Positions 37,899-50,411 of a DNA stretch of 64,000 nucleotides are shown here, piece by piece. This DNA is from Adenanthera pavonina. Lineage: Eukaryota; Streptophyta; Magnoliopsida; Fabales; Fabaceae. Every line of letters starts with the position of its first letter. The stretch's first letter is position 1. A model generated the notes under the pieces. That model worked only from the letters and a program-made list of their open reading frames with translations, was not told where the DNA came from and ran no database searches. A program made the translations under genes and the position numbers. The stretch is from assembly GCA_026686845.1 (NCBI GenBank), contig JAIVEN010000007.1:37011001-37075000 (forward strand). Direction: 5' to 3'.

Positions 37899-40800
37899 AT
37901 GGCCACCACAGAGCAAGACAACTCACGTGTTTCACGGGCGCACGATAACCACCTCACCTCAGATGACGACGAAGATTACAGCGTTACAGACAGCTTGGAC
38001 GACGCCGAGGAGGATGAAGAGGAAGAGAACCACCCAACAGCTGGAAACGACGAGGTGGTTGGGTGGTGCTGGCGAAGGAAAGCTGTGGACGGAGGGTGCG
38101 GTTATGGCGGTAAGGTGTTGGACCCGAGGGCCAAGTGGGTTCAAGAATGGAACAGGGTGTTCCTGCTGGTGTGTGCAATGGGGTTGTTCGTCGACCCACT
38201 CTTCTTCTACGCCCTCTCCGTCAGCGAAACGTGTATGTGCCACTTCGTCGACGGATGGTTCGCCGTCACCGTCACGGCGCTCCGCTGCATGACCGACGCC
38301 TTGCACCTCTGGAACATGTGGTTGCAGTTCAAAATGGCCAAGCGCTCCTTTGGAAGTGGCTTCAATGCCACCAGCCGTCGCTCGGCAGCTCTCCGCTACC
38401 TCAAGGTCAAGAGAGGCTTCTTCTTCGACCTCTTTGTCATCCTCCCTCTACCACAGGTCACAATCTCTCTCTCTCTCTCTCCTTCATTTTTACTATTACA
38501 GTAAACAATATTCTCCGATCGACTTAATTTTCTCCCATGTTAAGGCCATAGTCTTTCGTATGAATCTCATAATTCAGAGGAAGAAATCGAGCTTAATTAA
38601 GTTAATTTGAAGAATAACTTACCGAGTTGATACTAAATTGGTCGAAATTGCTTTATTCTTGAATTCTGAAGCATCATTCATATTGGAGTGTCTGATTATT
38701 TGATTGTGAATTTTTTTAAAAAAAATTAATTTATTTTTTAATTTAAATAAAAATAATAAATTAATGAGAGGGGTAAGATGGGAGTGGCCTAGGGGGAGGG
38801 CAGTACTGGGTACAGAGGGAGTGGGTGGCGATGAAATGGAGATGACAAGGGCATGACATTACTTGGTTCTATGCATGCAGAAAAAGATGGTTACCTGCTA
38901 CGATAGTACTCATGCATGTGCTGTTCATGTCTTCATGTTCATTATTTTGCGTAAATGTTTTTTTGATTTCAGTTATCTGAACAACGTTCAAACCGCTTGG
39001 CAGGCAATAATTACTATCCCTGTATAGCATATTCTCTTGCAAAGCCTCCTTCTTTTTTTTTTTTTGGGACAATCTCACTTCCTTTACGGGCTACTAACTC
39101 ACCAATTACTACTTTCCAAATTAATGAATAATAATTTATAAGGAAGGTTCAGTCATCCACATTTAATTTAATATTAGCAACATTGAACTAATTATAGGTT
39201 CATATTTTTAGTTCATGTTTGCATTTAGTGAAACTAGAATTATCGGAATACAGATAGCTTAGCTAAGTGGAAGTGACTAACATGTTAGGTTTAATTTTTG
39301 TTTTTCAAAAATATTTATTTTGAGAAAATAAAATGATTGATATATCAGTCTTTTTAAAACACTGTTGCTCTGTAATAATAAAAGTACCCTTTTATTATAA
39401 ATAGGAGGTAAAAAAAGTTAAATCTTTCTAAATTTAAAAGAAAAAAAAGGAGAATCATTCTATAAAAAGAACAGTTATTTTTATCATTTAATTGCTATTT
39501 TTTACGATGATTTTACAATCTACAATAACTTGCGTCCAATCATGATGGGGACCACAATTTCATGTTCAACCAAATTGGATCTTTGTCCGATTGTAAAACA
39601 GAATGGTCCCTACAATAAATAGTACAGACTACATAGTTATTTTTTTAAAAAAAAAAATGAAGAAGAAGAAGAACCAAAACAATTAATTTGTGATCCTGAA
39701 AATTACAACAAATTGATATGCTGGACATGTTCTTTAAAAAAAATGATACTGGACATGATAATGATGTACGTTTTTCTGAGTACATGTTGAATTTTGATTT
39801 TAAATTTTTCTATCAAAGAAGATTATCATACAATATATATATATATATATAATTATATTCACGGTTTCGTTCGCTATCAAACATTTATGGAGTGGTCCAA
39901 AGTAATATGCTGAACCGAATAAGGGATAAAAAACAGAAATAAAGAAGGATAGTTGAAACAAAAGAAATTATATATAAACTTTTGCACTAACATGCATATG
40001 TGCAGAAAGACGCTGGGAAAACCTTTTAATTACAAATAGTGAAACGAAAGGAACACTTTTATGGGTTTTTTTTGGTCATCAACTAGGAGTTTCCCTCATT
40101 GATTGCATGGACAAGGATTAATTTCTTTCTGGATATCAAGAGCCAATGGTACATCCTTCCTAATTAAATTTATTTCATATACAAAAGTAGAATTGAATCC
40201 TAATAACCACTTACTTAAAATTAAAGACAATAGCCCTTAACAATCATATATGGTTATCTAAAGTTTGAGTACTATATTTTTTGTGCAGATTGTACTATGG
40301 GTTGTAATCCCGCACCTGTTGGAGCAAGGGTCAGTGACGCTGGTGATGACAGTGTTTTTAATAATGTTTCTGTTTCAATATCTTCCCAAGATATATCACT
40401 CTGTTTGCCTCTTGCGTCGCATGCAAAACCTCTCTGGCTACATTTTTGGGACCGTTTGGTGGGGAATTGCCCTTAACATGATCGCCTATTTCGTCGCCTC
40501 CCATGTAAGACGTCTCATATACATGCTTCTTTCTTTATAATAATTTTATTCGCTTACGTTGATGCATTAAGCCTTACGCTCTTAATTTTTCATTAATTAT
40601 TCACCTAACTGTCAAGTCAGAAAACAAGTGAGAAATTTCGTAGCTTGGGTTAAAAGCACCTAATATCCTCTTTTTTATGATTCTGTTTTACTTTTCCTGT
40701 AGGTCATGGAATGATGATATATGTTAAAATATTACCCGAATCATGATCTCGCACCCATTTTAATTTCCTAAATAAAAAATTCTTCCTGTTGTTTTGGATG

Positions 40801-43078
40801 ACATGATAAAACATTACCCGTGACGTGATATCACACCCATGTTCCTAAATAGAAAAATAGAAGCCAATTATTATTATAATAACGTTTGTTCATTAAGAAC
40901 AAAAGAGCAGGAATGCGTCATTATCTATATGCCACCTAAATAGGAAAATCCCAAGGAAGAGACGACAAAGTGGAGGATAAGTTATTGAGTTTTTCATTCT
41001 TCCAAAAGATTCTTCAAGAACGACTTGCTTGACAATTATATTCATCAAAGATTACGTATATCTATAGTGCCATCGGGATTAATATGCTCATGATCAGATT
41101 ATAATAATACAGCAATGATTGAGCTTATAACACCATAATAAAAAAACCATTGAAATATATACAGGCAGCAGGAGCATGCTGGTACTTGCTAGGTATTCAA
41201 AGGACAGCGAAGTGTCTGAAGGAGCAGTGTGGGAAAACAAGTGGGTGTGGGCTAAGAATACTGTCTTGTAAAGAACCTATATACTATGGAACAACTGGGA
41301 TGGTGAGGGATAGAGCAAGACTGTCATGGGCAGAGAACAGGCAGGTCAGGTCGACGTGTTTGGATAGCTCTGACAATTACAACTATGGAGCTTATAAGTG
41401 GACTGTTCAGCTTGTCACCAACGACAGCCGACTCGAAAAGATACTCTTTCCTATCTTTTGGGGCCTCATGACTCTCAGGTATATCTGTCTAAAAATTTCA
41501 TCCTCTTGTATCATGTTCTTTAGCATATCATCATCATGAGTACTGCTTCTTTGGATGCCTATAGTGATAGTTCTGCAACCTTTCATCGTCACCAGTACAA
41601 AATTTGGCACATCATGAATCATTTTATGTGAGCATAGTGCAAATGCATGTGAAAATCAAGACCTGAAGAAAGATAGACATAGAGTACTAAGCACCATTTT
41701 ATTTCCACTTTATTAGATGCTATATTTTGCTTCATGGTTACTCAATTCATAAATTATTTGACGTGACCAGCACTTTCGGGAACCTTGAGAGCACAACTGA
41801 ATGGCTAGAAGTAGTTTTCAACATCATTGTTTTGACCAGTGGCCTTATTCTCGTCACCATGTTGATTGGAAACATTAAGGTAATTAAGGAAAACATGCAT
41901 ACCCCTCAACAATCCAACTTTTTTTCTTTTTCCAACCCACTTAACAATCCAACTTTAAAATTTGAACTTTTCTTGTGGGGTTCTTTTGGAAATTAATGGG
42001 AAAAAAAAATGGGACAGGTGTTTCTGCATGCAACAACATCAAAGAAGCAAGCGATGCAACTGAAGATGAGGAACATAGAATGGTGGATGAGGAAGAGGTA
42101 CTTGCCTCCTGGGTTTCGGCAGCGCGTGCGTAGCTATGAACGGCAGCGATGGGCGGCCATGCGTGGAGTCGACGAATTCGAGATGATCAGGAATCTCCCG
42201 GAGGGCCTCCGAAGAGACATCAAGTACCATCTCTGTTTGGATTTGGTCCGACAGGTAACCCATTTCCTTTTCGAGCCCAATAAAGCCCAAGAGTTTAGGC
42301 CCACTAGGTCCACTCCACCATGACAAAAATGTAAGATTGAATTCTAATACCATTCATTTTATATCCATCAGGTTCCACTATTTCAGCACATGGATGAACT
42401 GGTGCTAGAAAACATTTGCGACCGCGTGAAGTCCCTCATATTCACAAAGGGAGAAACAGTAAGCTCAATATATATAGATATAAGCTCCCTATTATCACCT
42501 TATAAATAATTGGTAATATATAGCATGCAAATTGTACTGATATAAAAAATGAATGAGTGCAGATAACAAGAGAGGGAGACCCAGTTCAAAGAATGCTATT
42601 CGTAGTGAGGGGTCACCTTCAGAGCAGTCAAGTGCTGAGAGACGGCGTGAAAAGTTACTGCATGTTAGGCCCAGGAAACTTCAGCGGTGACGAGCTCCTC
42701 TCATGGTGTCTCAGAAGGCCCTTCATAGAACGCCTACCGCCATCGTCGTCGACCCTCATCACCCTCGAAACGACGGAGGCGTTTGGGCTGGAAGCGGAGG
42801 ACGTCAAGTACGTGACGCAGCACTTCAGGTACACGTTCATGAACGAGAAGGTGAAGAGAAGCGCCAGGTATTACTCGCCCGGATGGAGAACTTGGGCTGC
42901 CGTCGCCATTCAGCTTGCGTGGAGGAGGCACAAGCATCGTTTGACCTTGACGTCGCTATCGTTTATAAGGCCTCGAAGGCCTGTGTCCCGATGCTCTTCC
43001 CTTGGGGAGGACAGGCTTCGCCTCTACACTGCCTTGTTAACTTCCCCAAAGCCTAATCAGGATGATTTTGACTTTTGA
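37899..43078 (+). CDS. CNGC4: Cyclic-nucleotide-gated ion channel, CNGC4 type
   Basis: Plasma-membrane cation channel of the group IVB plant CNGCs. In Arabidopsis CNGC4 (DND2/HLM1) works with CNGC2 in calcium influx, immunity and cell-death control. Seven exons (37899-38456, 40289-40504, 41165-41478, 41771-41879, 42018-42254, 42372-42458, 42563-43078) give 678 residues, close to the 694 of the Arabidopsis protein; all junctions are in frame. Seen: an acidic N-terminus; S1 around FLLVCAMGLFVDPLFFYAL; transmembrane blocks through exons 2-4; pore STFGNLE at 363-369; C-linker in exons 5-6; the cyclic-nucleotide cassette GPGNFSGDELLSW at about 543-555; and a calmodulin-binding IQ-type motif IQLAWRRHKHR at 623-633. 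The start follows CCATGGCC, a good plant context. Introns 1 (1.8 kb) and 2 are the longest. It appears intact. Confidence 0.95.
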
Positions 43079-43345
43079 ATCCACGTCCACTTCTAACTTT
43101 AATTATATATAAGTGGACGTGATAGTTTTTTTTTCCTTTTTGTTTTATGCCAACTTCTATTCCTCTACATCGTACCCAAATAAATGAGACAGTAAGTACC
43201 GACATATAAGAATAATGAATCAAAAACAGAGAAAATAGAGAGCAATTAATGTAGGATAGGTTTGTTTTGGTATACAACATTAAACATCCATAAATAAGAA
43301 ATTAATATAATAAAATCAAAATTCCAATCCTCCCCCCCCCAACCC

Positions 43346-43378
<33 letters not shown>

Positions 43379-43980
43379 CTCCCTTCAATTCTAAATATGA
43401 GACACTTTTAATAATCTCATGCATCTTAAAAAAATTAGTTGAATAATTAAGTTTATAAAAAAATTTCAAAATTTTCACTATTTACCTTTGTTAATTACAT
43501 TATTTCTCATATTTTTCATATAATTTATTTTTCACATATTAATTATAGACTAAGCGTATAAAAGAAAAAATAATTAATATACTAAATAATACTATAAAAT
43601 GTTTTATATTTAAGACTAAATAATACTTCTAGAAGATATTTTATATTTAAAATATGAGAGAATTTATATATACACATCCAACCAAATTAATAAATAAATA
43701 CCAATACTAATAGGACGGATCCTCTAGAATTACAACCGGTGGAATTCCTATGATGAAGTTCGTTGCATCTTGCCCGTTCAAAATTTCAAGAGAGATTAAC
43801 TTGCCTCATGTCTCTAAAATGCAGCGTAGACCATAATTGCAGCAGATTGAAAATAATTGTCAATGTGTCTATGTTTAGTCAGTGTACTATTACAGAGTAG
43901 AGAAACCGGATCCAGTGTTTGCTATATCTTAATATTTGCGACACCAGTTTACATTTACTTCTTGTATGTCTATGTTTAGT
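43079..43980. other. CNGC4 3' flank with a MITE
   Basis: The 3' UTR gives way to a CT then TA microsatellite (about 43345-43378) and a MITE at 43379-43665. No gene seen. Confidence 0.55.
43379..43665. mobile_element. Stowaway-like MITE
   Basis: The left end ctcccttcaattctaaatat follows TA. The right end on the opposite strand (tctctcatattttaaatata) is similar. AT-rich interior, no coding capacity. Confidence 0.55.
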
Positions 43981-43998
43981 GTTACAACACTCGTGATG

Positions 43999-44804
43999 AC
44001 AAAATGTCATTCATCTCTTTGATTATGATAATATTGATCACCTCTTTGATTTTTCTGATGGGAATTTACACGCTGTCATGGATTGTTTCTGTGAGCAATC
44101 ATGGAAGGACACTCTTGATCAGTACAAGATTGTACATTCTACTCAATGCTGGCATGTTTATCTATCATCTTAGCCTTCCCATTTTTTATCATCTCTCTTG
44201 GACACTCTCAAAGCCACTAACCTTACTCTTTTGCTGAACAAGTAATTAACATGAGATTTAATTCTCGAACGCTTAATAATCAGTTTCTCAAGTGATCTGA
44301 TGAGAAGATTTTTTGTTGAGTCTAATGAACAGTACATTTTGGTATGAGGGTCTGTGGGAACAGGACTTCTTGAACATGCATTTCAATGATATATACCAGC
44401 CAATTCCTGATGCATACAATTTTGTTATGGCTATGCTCTGGCACCACCATGAATATGAAGCTCTTGACCAAGTGAAAGTGGTTTACTACTGTGCTGCGGT
44501 ATTATTGCACTCGGCATCCCTTTTAAGTGAACGTCTAAAACTATCTATTTTTTGTTTATAATGACATTTTTGTTCTCCTATGATGAAAATTTGATAGGGT
44601 AGGTACACTGGAAAGGAAGAAAATATGGATAGGGAAGACATAAGGTTGCTGGTGCAGAAATGGTGGGATATCTATGAGGATGAGAAGTTGGATTACAAGA
44701 ATGTGTCTGAGATTGTACATTGCAGTAAGCTTGAACCAGGGATTGCTTCCCTTAATGATGAAAACGTAGGCATTGTACTAGGACTGTTCCATCTTTTTGC
44801 TTAG
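43999..44804 (+). pseudogene. Possible gene remnant of unrecognised family
   Basis: Three segments join into one reading frame. Segment 1 runs from about 43999 to 44241 and includes LFDFSDGNLHAVMDCF and WKDTLDQYK. It carries an in-frame TAG at 44171-44173, then continues PSHFLSSLLDTLKATN. Segment 2 (44333-44498) contains FWYEGLWEQDFLNMHFNDIY and AMLWHHHEYEALDQVKVVYY. Segment 3 (44598-44804) contains EDIRLLVQKWWDIYEDEKLD and ends at TAG. GT-AG borders fit at 44242/44332 and 44499/44597 with phase kept. The composition is protein-like, rich in Trp, His, Asp and Glu, unlike the random frames nearby. I do not recognise the family. The internal TAG and lack of a clear start suggest a remnant, but it could be the 3' part of a live gene if 44174 is an exon start (the TAG would then be the acceptor). 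Confidence 0.45.
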
Positions 44805-45250
44805 TTAAGTAGCTCTTAGGAAATTGCCAGTTTCTCTGTGTCTATATAAGAATTACAAAGACTCCTTAAACTAGTCGCTTATCAGAATCATAAAGCTCGC
44901 TTAATCATGCGCTGTAGCGGTCACAGATTTATGATCAACACAGCCTAATATGTTGTTACTTCGTTTATGAGGATCTCAATATTTCTAGTGATCAGAGCAA
45001 GAAGATAACTTGGAAGAGAAGGAAGATACAAAGTACTTAGTAATTCAAACAACAAAGTCTTGTCATAACCCAAATCTTTTTTGTGACATATAGAAACAAA
45101 CAAGATATCCGGTACATTCTCCACAAGACAGAGACATAAATCGGTCGGACAATGCTATTGCGCGAAATCAGAAAACAGAGTTCCTGTGAAGTTTTAGTGG
45201 AGCAATCTTGCACTCTGTTCATCGGGACAATCAAGTTATGGGCAAGTGAA

Positions 45251-45652
45251 TCATGAAAGGGGCAATAAAACAAAGATCAAGGCAAAAGCAGAAGAAATGA
45301 CACCAATGGTAAGAACGATACAGGTTACGGAAGGATGGAAGGTGCTGACATGGAGCTGAAGGATTGTTACAAGCAGCCATGCTGAGAAGGAAACCACGGC
45401 TGCCAGAACCAGAGCCATCATCATATAAGGATGCGTCTCGAAGAAATGCTGTCCCATATGTGTAACCTTGAAGGCGATGATGCCGACCAAGCACTTGAGG
45501 AACTTGTCAAAAATCCCGTACACCTCCTTGAGCAGACTCACCTCGGTCTCCCTGATCATGACAAGACAAAAAAAAAATTAGGCAGAAGACAGGACAACAA
45601 CATAAGAAGTGAAAGGGTTTCAAGAGATGAAGAAGTAAATTATAAACCTCAT
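45251..45652 (-). CDS. Small plant membrane protein, 101 residues
   Basis: Minus strand, two exons: 45648-45652 (only ATGAG) and 45251-45551. The GT-AG intron joins M-R-E-T-E-V and the frame closes at 45251-45253. The protein begins with a short charged segment (RETEVSLLKEVYGIFDKFLK) followed by two or three hydrophobic helices, at about 28-38, 48-73 and 76-100, and no charged tail. I do not recognise a named family. Without splicing, a start two codons earlier (MIRETEV) would give 102 residues, but its ATG sits in the predicted intron. A TATA-like catataaat lies about 95 bases upstream on the minus strand (near 45745). The gene is tail-to-tail with the remnant at 44 kb. Confidence 0.65.
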
Positions 45653-45759
45653 TGCAGTTGGATTTGTGGGAGAGGAATCTATGAAAGGAAAAAGGAGCAA
45701 GAATAGCGATAGTTGGAGAGAAGAGAGGAGGAATAGCTCATTTATATGGATACGGAAGG

Positions 45760-45945
45760 AAGAGTTAAAGCGCAAAGAGTGAGGGGAAAGGAAAAGTCAA
45801 AGGATTACAGAAATTTAAACTTGTGCTTTTTTCTTTGGGGACTGAGAACTTGGACGTTTAAAACGTACGTATAAAACGTATTATCTATGGTCCAATTGTG
45901 ACACAACGGAAGTCCCTCTTCCGGTCTGATGTTAGTACTCTTTAA

Positions 45946-45976
<31 letters not shown>

Positions 45977-48400
45977 TTTTGTGTGTGTGTGTGAGGATTC
46001 GTTTGGCTTTAATACGCGACGTATTAAACGTTTGGACCACGTTGGAATGACTTCTGAGCGTAAAAATTTTTAGTAGCCCTTAAGTGTTAGTCCGTCAGTA
46101 CTATTTTTAATAAGATATTTAAATTAAATAAAATATTTTATTAGATAATGATATTATGATGTATAATAGAATAAGATTTATTTCACAGCATTAAAATCTA
46201 AAATTTAATCTATGTAACAAAAGAATAATGAGCACTAAAATGTAAAATTTAATAATATAGATTGACATTATTTTAATATTATTAAAAATAATTTTATTTA
46301 AATTAATTTTTTTTAAATAATGTAACACTTTTGTAATAGATAACAGACAAAGAGATGTGCTAATCAATGGTCATAGTTGAAACCGTCTGCCATAATCCAA
46401 GATTCTTTCTTTTGCTACATATTGTTTTATTCATCTTAAATTTGTTTTCCTCTATCACTTTTTTCTTTTTCTTTTTTTTTTCTTTCCCTAATAGTTATCC
46501 TGGCAATTCCTGGATAAGAAATTACTTCCATATGGAGTACTGAAACCAGTAGCAATAGTCAGGAGGCCAAAAATAAATTTTTTATTCTATCTAAAAAAAT
46601 TATACCTCTATGATAAGTTGTTTAAATAAAATACTCTCACTTGAATTTTTGAATTGAGATGAATGAGACTAGCTCAATAATAATATTTTGAGTTTTATAT
46701 AAGTTTAAAAATTAATTTGAATTTAAATGAATAATATATGTAAATAAACCTCAATAAAAATTCACATTATTTAGTCCATTACTTTTTAAATGAAATTCAG
46801 AGAAAACCAATAGGTAAAAAGCACAATAGAGTGAGAAATGGGATACCCAACATACATGTGACAACATTATCGAAATGCTTGCCCTGGCAACTTCACATCC
46901 CATGGATTAAGTCATCCTTGCCTCTGCTCAAAATTTGCATTAATCCCAAGTTTTCATGCACTTTTTTTTAACTTCACATCATCTTTTTGTCCAATCATAT
47001 CGAGCTATGTACTCATAAAGAATATTGGATACTTCTCCAATATGATTTATAAGGCATTTTTAACTATTATACATAAATTATGAATGATAATTAATAACTA
47101 AATTTTTTTTTATTATTTCATGAATTATCCTCATTTAATACTTTTTTAAGAGTGATAGTTAATAGTTAGTTGTGCAAATCATTTGATACTTCTATATGGA
47201 CATTTTGGGCAAAAAAAAAATTAAATAAACTACATAATCTATAAAATGTGTTATATTAAGAAACATAGATTTTTAAAAAAATATGCATTATAAATTGAAA
47301 CAAAAGGAGTAATTAGTAGTCTCTTAATCATCCATGAAGGACCGAAAAAAAAAAACTCTATCTTGGATCTGAATTGTTCATCATAACAATACGTTTAAAC
47401 ATACTCCATTTCATTCATAGTATAAGATATATTTCAAAAAATTATTTTGATGCAAAATATTTTTTCCAATCTAAAATATAAATCCAATTTGACTATCTGT
47501 ACAGAAATTAAGAAAGGTAGCTTTGGTTATTAAATTTGTCAAAAAAAAATATATTATTTTTCAACATTATCCCTATTTAATATATTGCATTCAAAATTTG
47601 CACAATTCTCATATCACTTACTATCTCTCTCATATTTAATTGCGGATAAAAATAAAATAGGGAAAATATATTTAATGTCCTAGAAATTATTAAATGAAAC
47701 CTATATGTTGGATCAAAAAAAATTTTGAAATAGATTTATACTTTGTCTCGGAGGGAGTATAAGTCATACTTAGGTAATATATGGTGCATTAATTATTTTT
47801 TTATTTTACCCTTAACTTTAATTAAAAAGTGAGAAAAGAATTATGATAGAATTTAATACATTTGATATGAGAAATAATAAAAAAATTGTAATTTTCCAAC
47901 AAATTTAATCAACTAGTCAACTCCTTAGCTCCTTTCGTTGATGTATACAAGATTTTTGAAACATGACATCGGAGGGAGGAATTACATCATATACTCCTGT
48001 TTAACTACTAGACCATTGGATTGTCTACCTAAAAAACAATGGATGTGTTGATTGTAGTTTCTTTCTCTCAAGAATTGCTTGTGCCCATTTTCTCAGTCAG
48101 TTTTTAATTATTCATCATCATATTTTGCCAAAAAAAAATAAATAAACCAAGGAAAAATAGAAAGAAAGTTGAACAGAGTGTCTGTTTGAGATAAAGTGAA
48201 CCAAGCTTTTCCTGCATATTTAAGATGTACCGATTGTACTCTTCAAAGTGTGTGATAATTTTTTTCATGATGATATAGAGAACTGAACTTGAATTTTGGA
48301 CTAAAAAATCAGATATATGACTCACGCTCTTTTATTTTGACATCCTCTGATACAAATCAACAAGGAGTCAATTAAAGAAGAAAAGACAGAGAACAGGGAG
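45760..48400. other. Intergenic spacer with one long MITE
   Basis: AT-rich. It holds a compound TA/T/GT microsatellite (about 45945-45993) and the MITE at 47404-47757. Small frames such as 48104-48325 have no supporting features. The last part is probably the 3' flank of the dynein light chain gene. Confidence 0.55.
47404..47757. mobile_element. Stowaway-like MITE with long inverted ends
   Basis: Flanked by TA on both sides (47402-47403 and 47758-47759). The left end ctccatttcattcatagtat and the opposite-strand right end ctccctccgagacaaagtat continue as related sequence for about 60 bases. Non-coding interior of about 230 bases. The same family makes up the outer element at 54372-54925, and this copy shows that element's uninterrupted form. 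Confidence 0.75.
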
Positions 48401-48637
48401 CCCATAACTACAAAATCATTCATCATTGCCTCAATCCATTATACGAATTCTTGACATTGTAAATTTCAAGAAAGAGCTTAAAACAAACGCCACTAAGTAA
48501 TGGTAACTTTCAAAGCTGTTACTGTGGCTTGGGCTTGAAATATAGGCGCAAATACGATCTTAATAAGCAGGACAGCAAATAGCAGCAACTTGAGAGGAAA
48601 AACAATGTTTTGCAGCATCTGCCTTTGTTGCTAAGAA

Positions 48638-49027
48638 CTAATTTTCCTCTGATTTAGGAGTACCAGAGCCCCTGAAGAGCAAGATTGCCAAGCTGCCAAC
48701 GCAGAAATAGATGAAGCAGCCAGAGCAATGGGTCACAAAAGAACCAAACTCAGTCCCCACAATGCATTGCCACCCAGGTCCATGCGTCCTATCAAAATCC
48801 TGCAATAACACCACAGGAAGACTATCAACTTGTGTTTTGTAATGTTACAATCAATTGGGTCTGAACACAGGTGTAGATTATTTATGTACCTCCTTTATGA
48901 ACCGGGCTATCTCAGTGGCCTCGGTGACATCAAAGAAATCAAGAGCTTTAGATGCTAAATCCAGGGCATCCTTCTGCATAGTTTGAAGCATGTCAGCTTC
49001 ACCAATCACTGCCTTACCTTCCAGCAT
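48638..49027 (-). CDS. Dynein light chain LC8-type protein
   Basis: Minus strand, two exons (48890-49027 and 48638-48799) joined in phase 0, 99 residues. The N-terminal half (MLEGKAVIGEADMLQTMQ, then ALDFFDVTEATEIARFIKE) and the C-terminal DFDRTHGPGWQCIVGTEFGS with THCSGCFIYFCVGSLAILLF match the LC8/DYNLL fold, including the WQCIVG strand that forms the partner groove. In animals LC8 dimerises target proteins and sits in dynein. Flowering plants lack dynein heavy chains, so here it is best viewed as a general dimerisation hub; its partners are not known from this sequence. The length fits the family. The start is the first ATG and agrees with family starts. Confidence 0.9.
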
Positions 49028-50411
49028 GGTCAGCTACTGAACTAAGAAAGAATGAGATGAACGGGGAACACTCTGAAAAAGAGAAAAAGGAGGTGCCTTT
49101 CAAGTTGTAGATTGAAGGTAAGGTGATGGTGGTGGTGGAGATTAAATAGAGTCAGAATAGGGACGATGCTGGTGGGTCATCCGCATCTGGAATCCTTTCT
49201 TTGTGGTTACCAAAGATGCTTCCCGTTTTACCATCCGATGGAAATTCATGAACCTTGTGAAGTTCTTCTGTATTTAGTGGTTGTGGAACATGACTGCATT
49301 AAATGGTGAGTAGGGAGTGGTGAAACAGATATTGGGTGAATCTTCAAAAGTAAGACTAGTACTATCAGAGATATCTGAATTTAACTCGGGAAATTACAAG
49401 CATTTACCGAAGCTCGATAACATTGGACACGTGTTTAGGATTTGGTGGCTTATCTTATCTGATTAGATTTAGTAGAAAAGTTTGACGACGCACATCTGTC
49501 AAGTTCTGATTACGCAATTTGATTTGGCATATTTTGGCCAGATTGTGTGGCAGAGAATCCATTCTGATTTCCCGGGGACTCTCGAGATTTCCTAAGCCTT
49601 GTATGCCCTTGATGCTGTATGCCTGTTCATTGTATGTTTGGCATATGCTTGTTTTGAAGACATACTCTGACAAGTAACGAATAGGACCACATAAGATTGC
49701 TTGCTGAAATTCTAGTAACATACTTGATGTTTTTGAGTTACTCATTCAGTCACCACAAAGGAACTCATGGCCAGTGGTAGCCTACGTACTAAAAAATGCA
49801 TGTGTGAACCACAAGGGCAAAGGTTTTTTTGAGTTTTTATTTTACCAATAATTAAATTATGTTAGGATGAAACAAAAGCATTCTCTTTTTACTTCAAAGT
49901 GGCTAAATTTTCTTGCCGACACAACTGCAAAATTCAGGGCCATCAAATGCGGCATTCCACTCTTTGGTCAGAGCAGCTCTCGCCATATGTTTGGTAATGA
50001 TATTTAGTATTAATAATTTAGTTTAATTCTTCCATTGCCTCCATGCCTCCTTTGTCAGCCTATAATGTACAGGATCTATTTTGTTCTAGAATTTCAGCTT
50101 CATTTAAACAGTGCGGATCATCACTAATATTCACACACACAAAAATATTGAATCATCCATTATTCAGACAAGATAGTTTCCCAAGCAGATGCTAGCAAGG
50201 ACAGGTATTTATTCCCGAAGACAGGCTAAATCTTATTATGTACACATCAGAATGCTGCTCTGAAGGACGGGTTTCGAAAACTATTCCAATTATCAGACGA
50301 ATCTTTGCATCGGAGAAAAGTTAATTCCGCTAGAAGTTGACTTGAAGCATATCCACGGTCAAATTAGTTTCATAGCAAACAAAGGCACTAACAGGAAGAG
50401 AAAATTTCACG
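49028..50411. other. Spacer between the LC8 and VAP4 genes
   Basis: It contains the LC8 promoter and leader (first few hundred bases) and the VAP4 3' UTR at the far end. The 96-codon minus-strand frame at 49455-49745 has no recognisable features, and I do not call it. No other feature seen. Confidence 0.55.

Noticed and set aside
37959..38306. 115-codon minus-strand frame and other shadow frames in CNGC4 exon 1
   Set aside because: Antisense or off-frame shadows of a clearly coding exon.
49455..49745. 96-codon minus-strand frame between LC8 and VAP4 genes
   Set aside because: No recognisable motif, no splice or promoter support, and chance length for this region.
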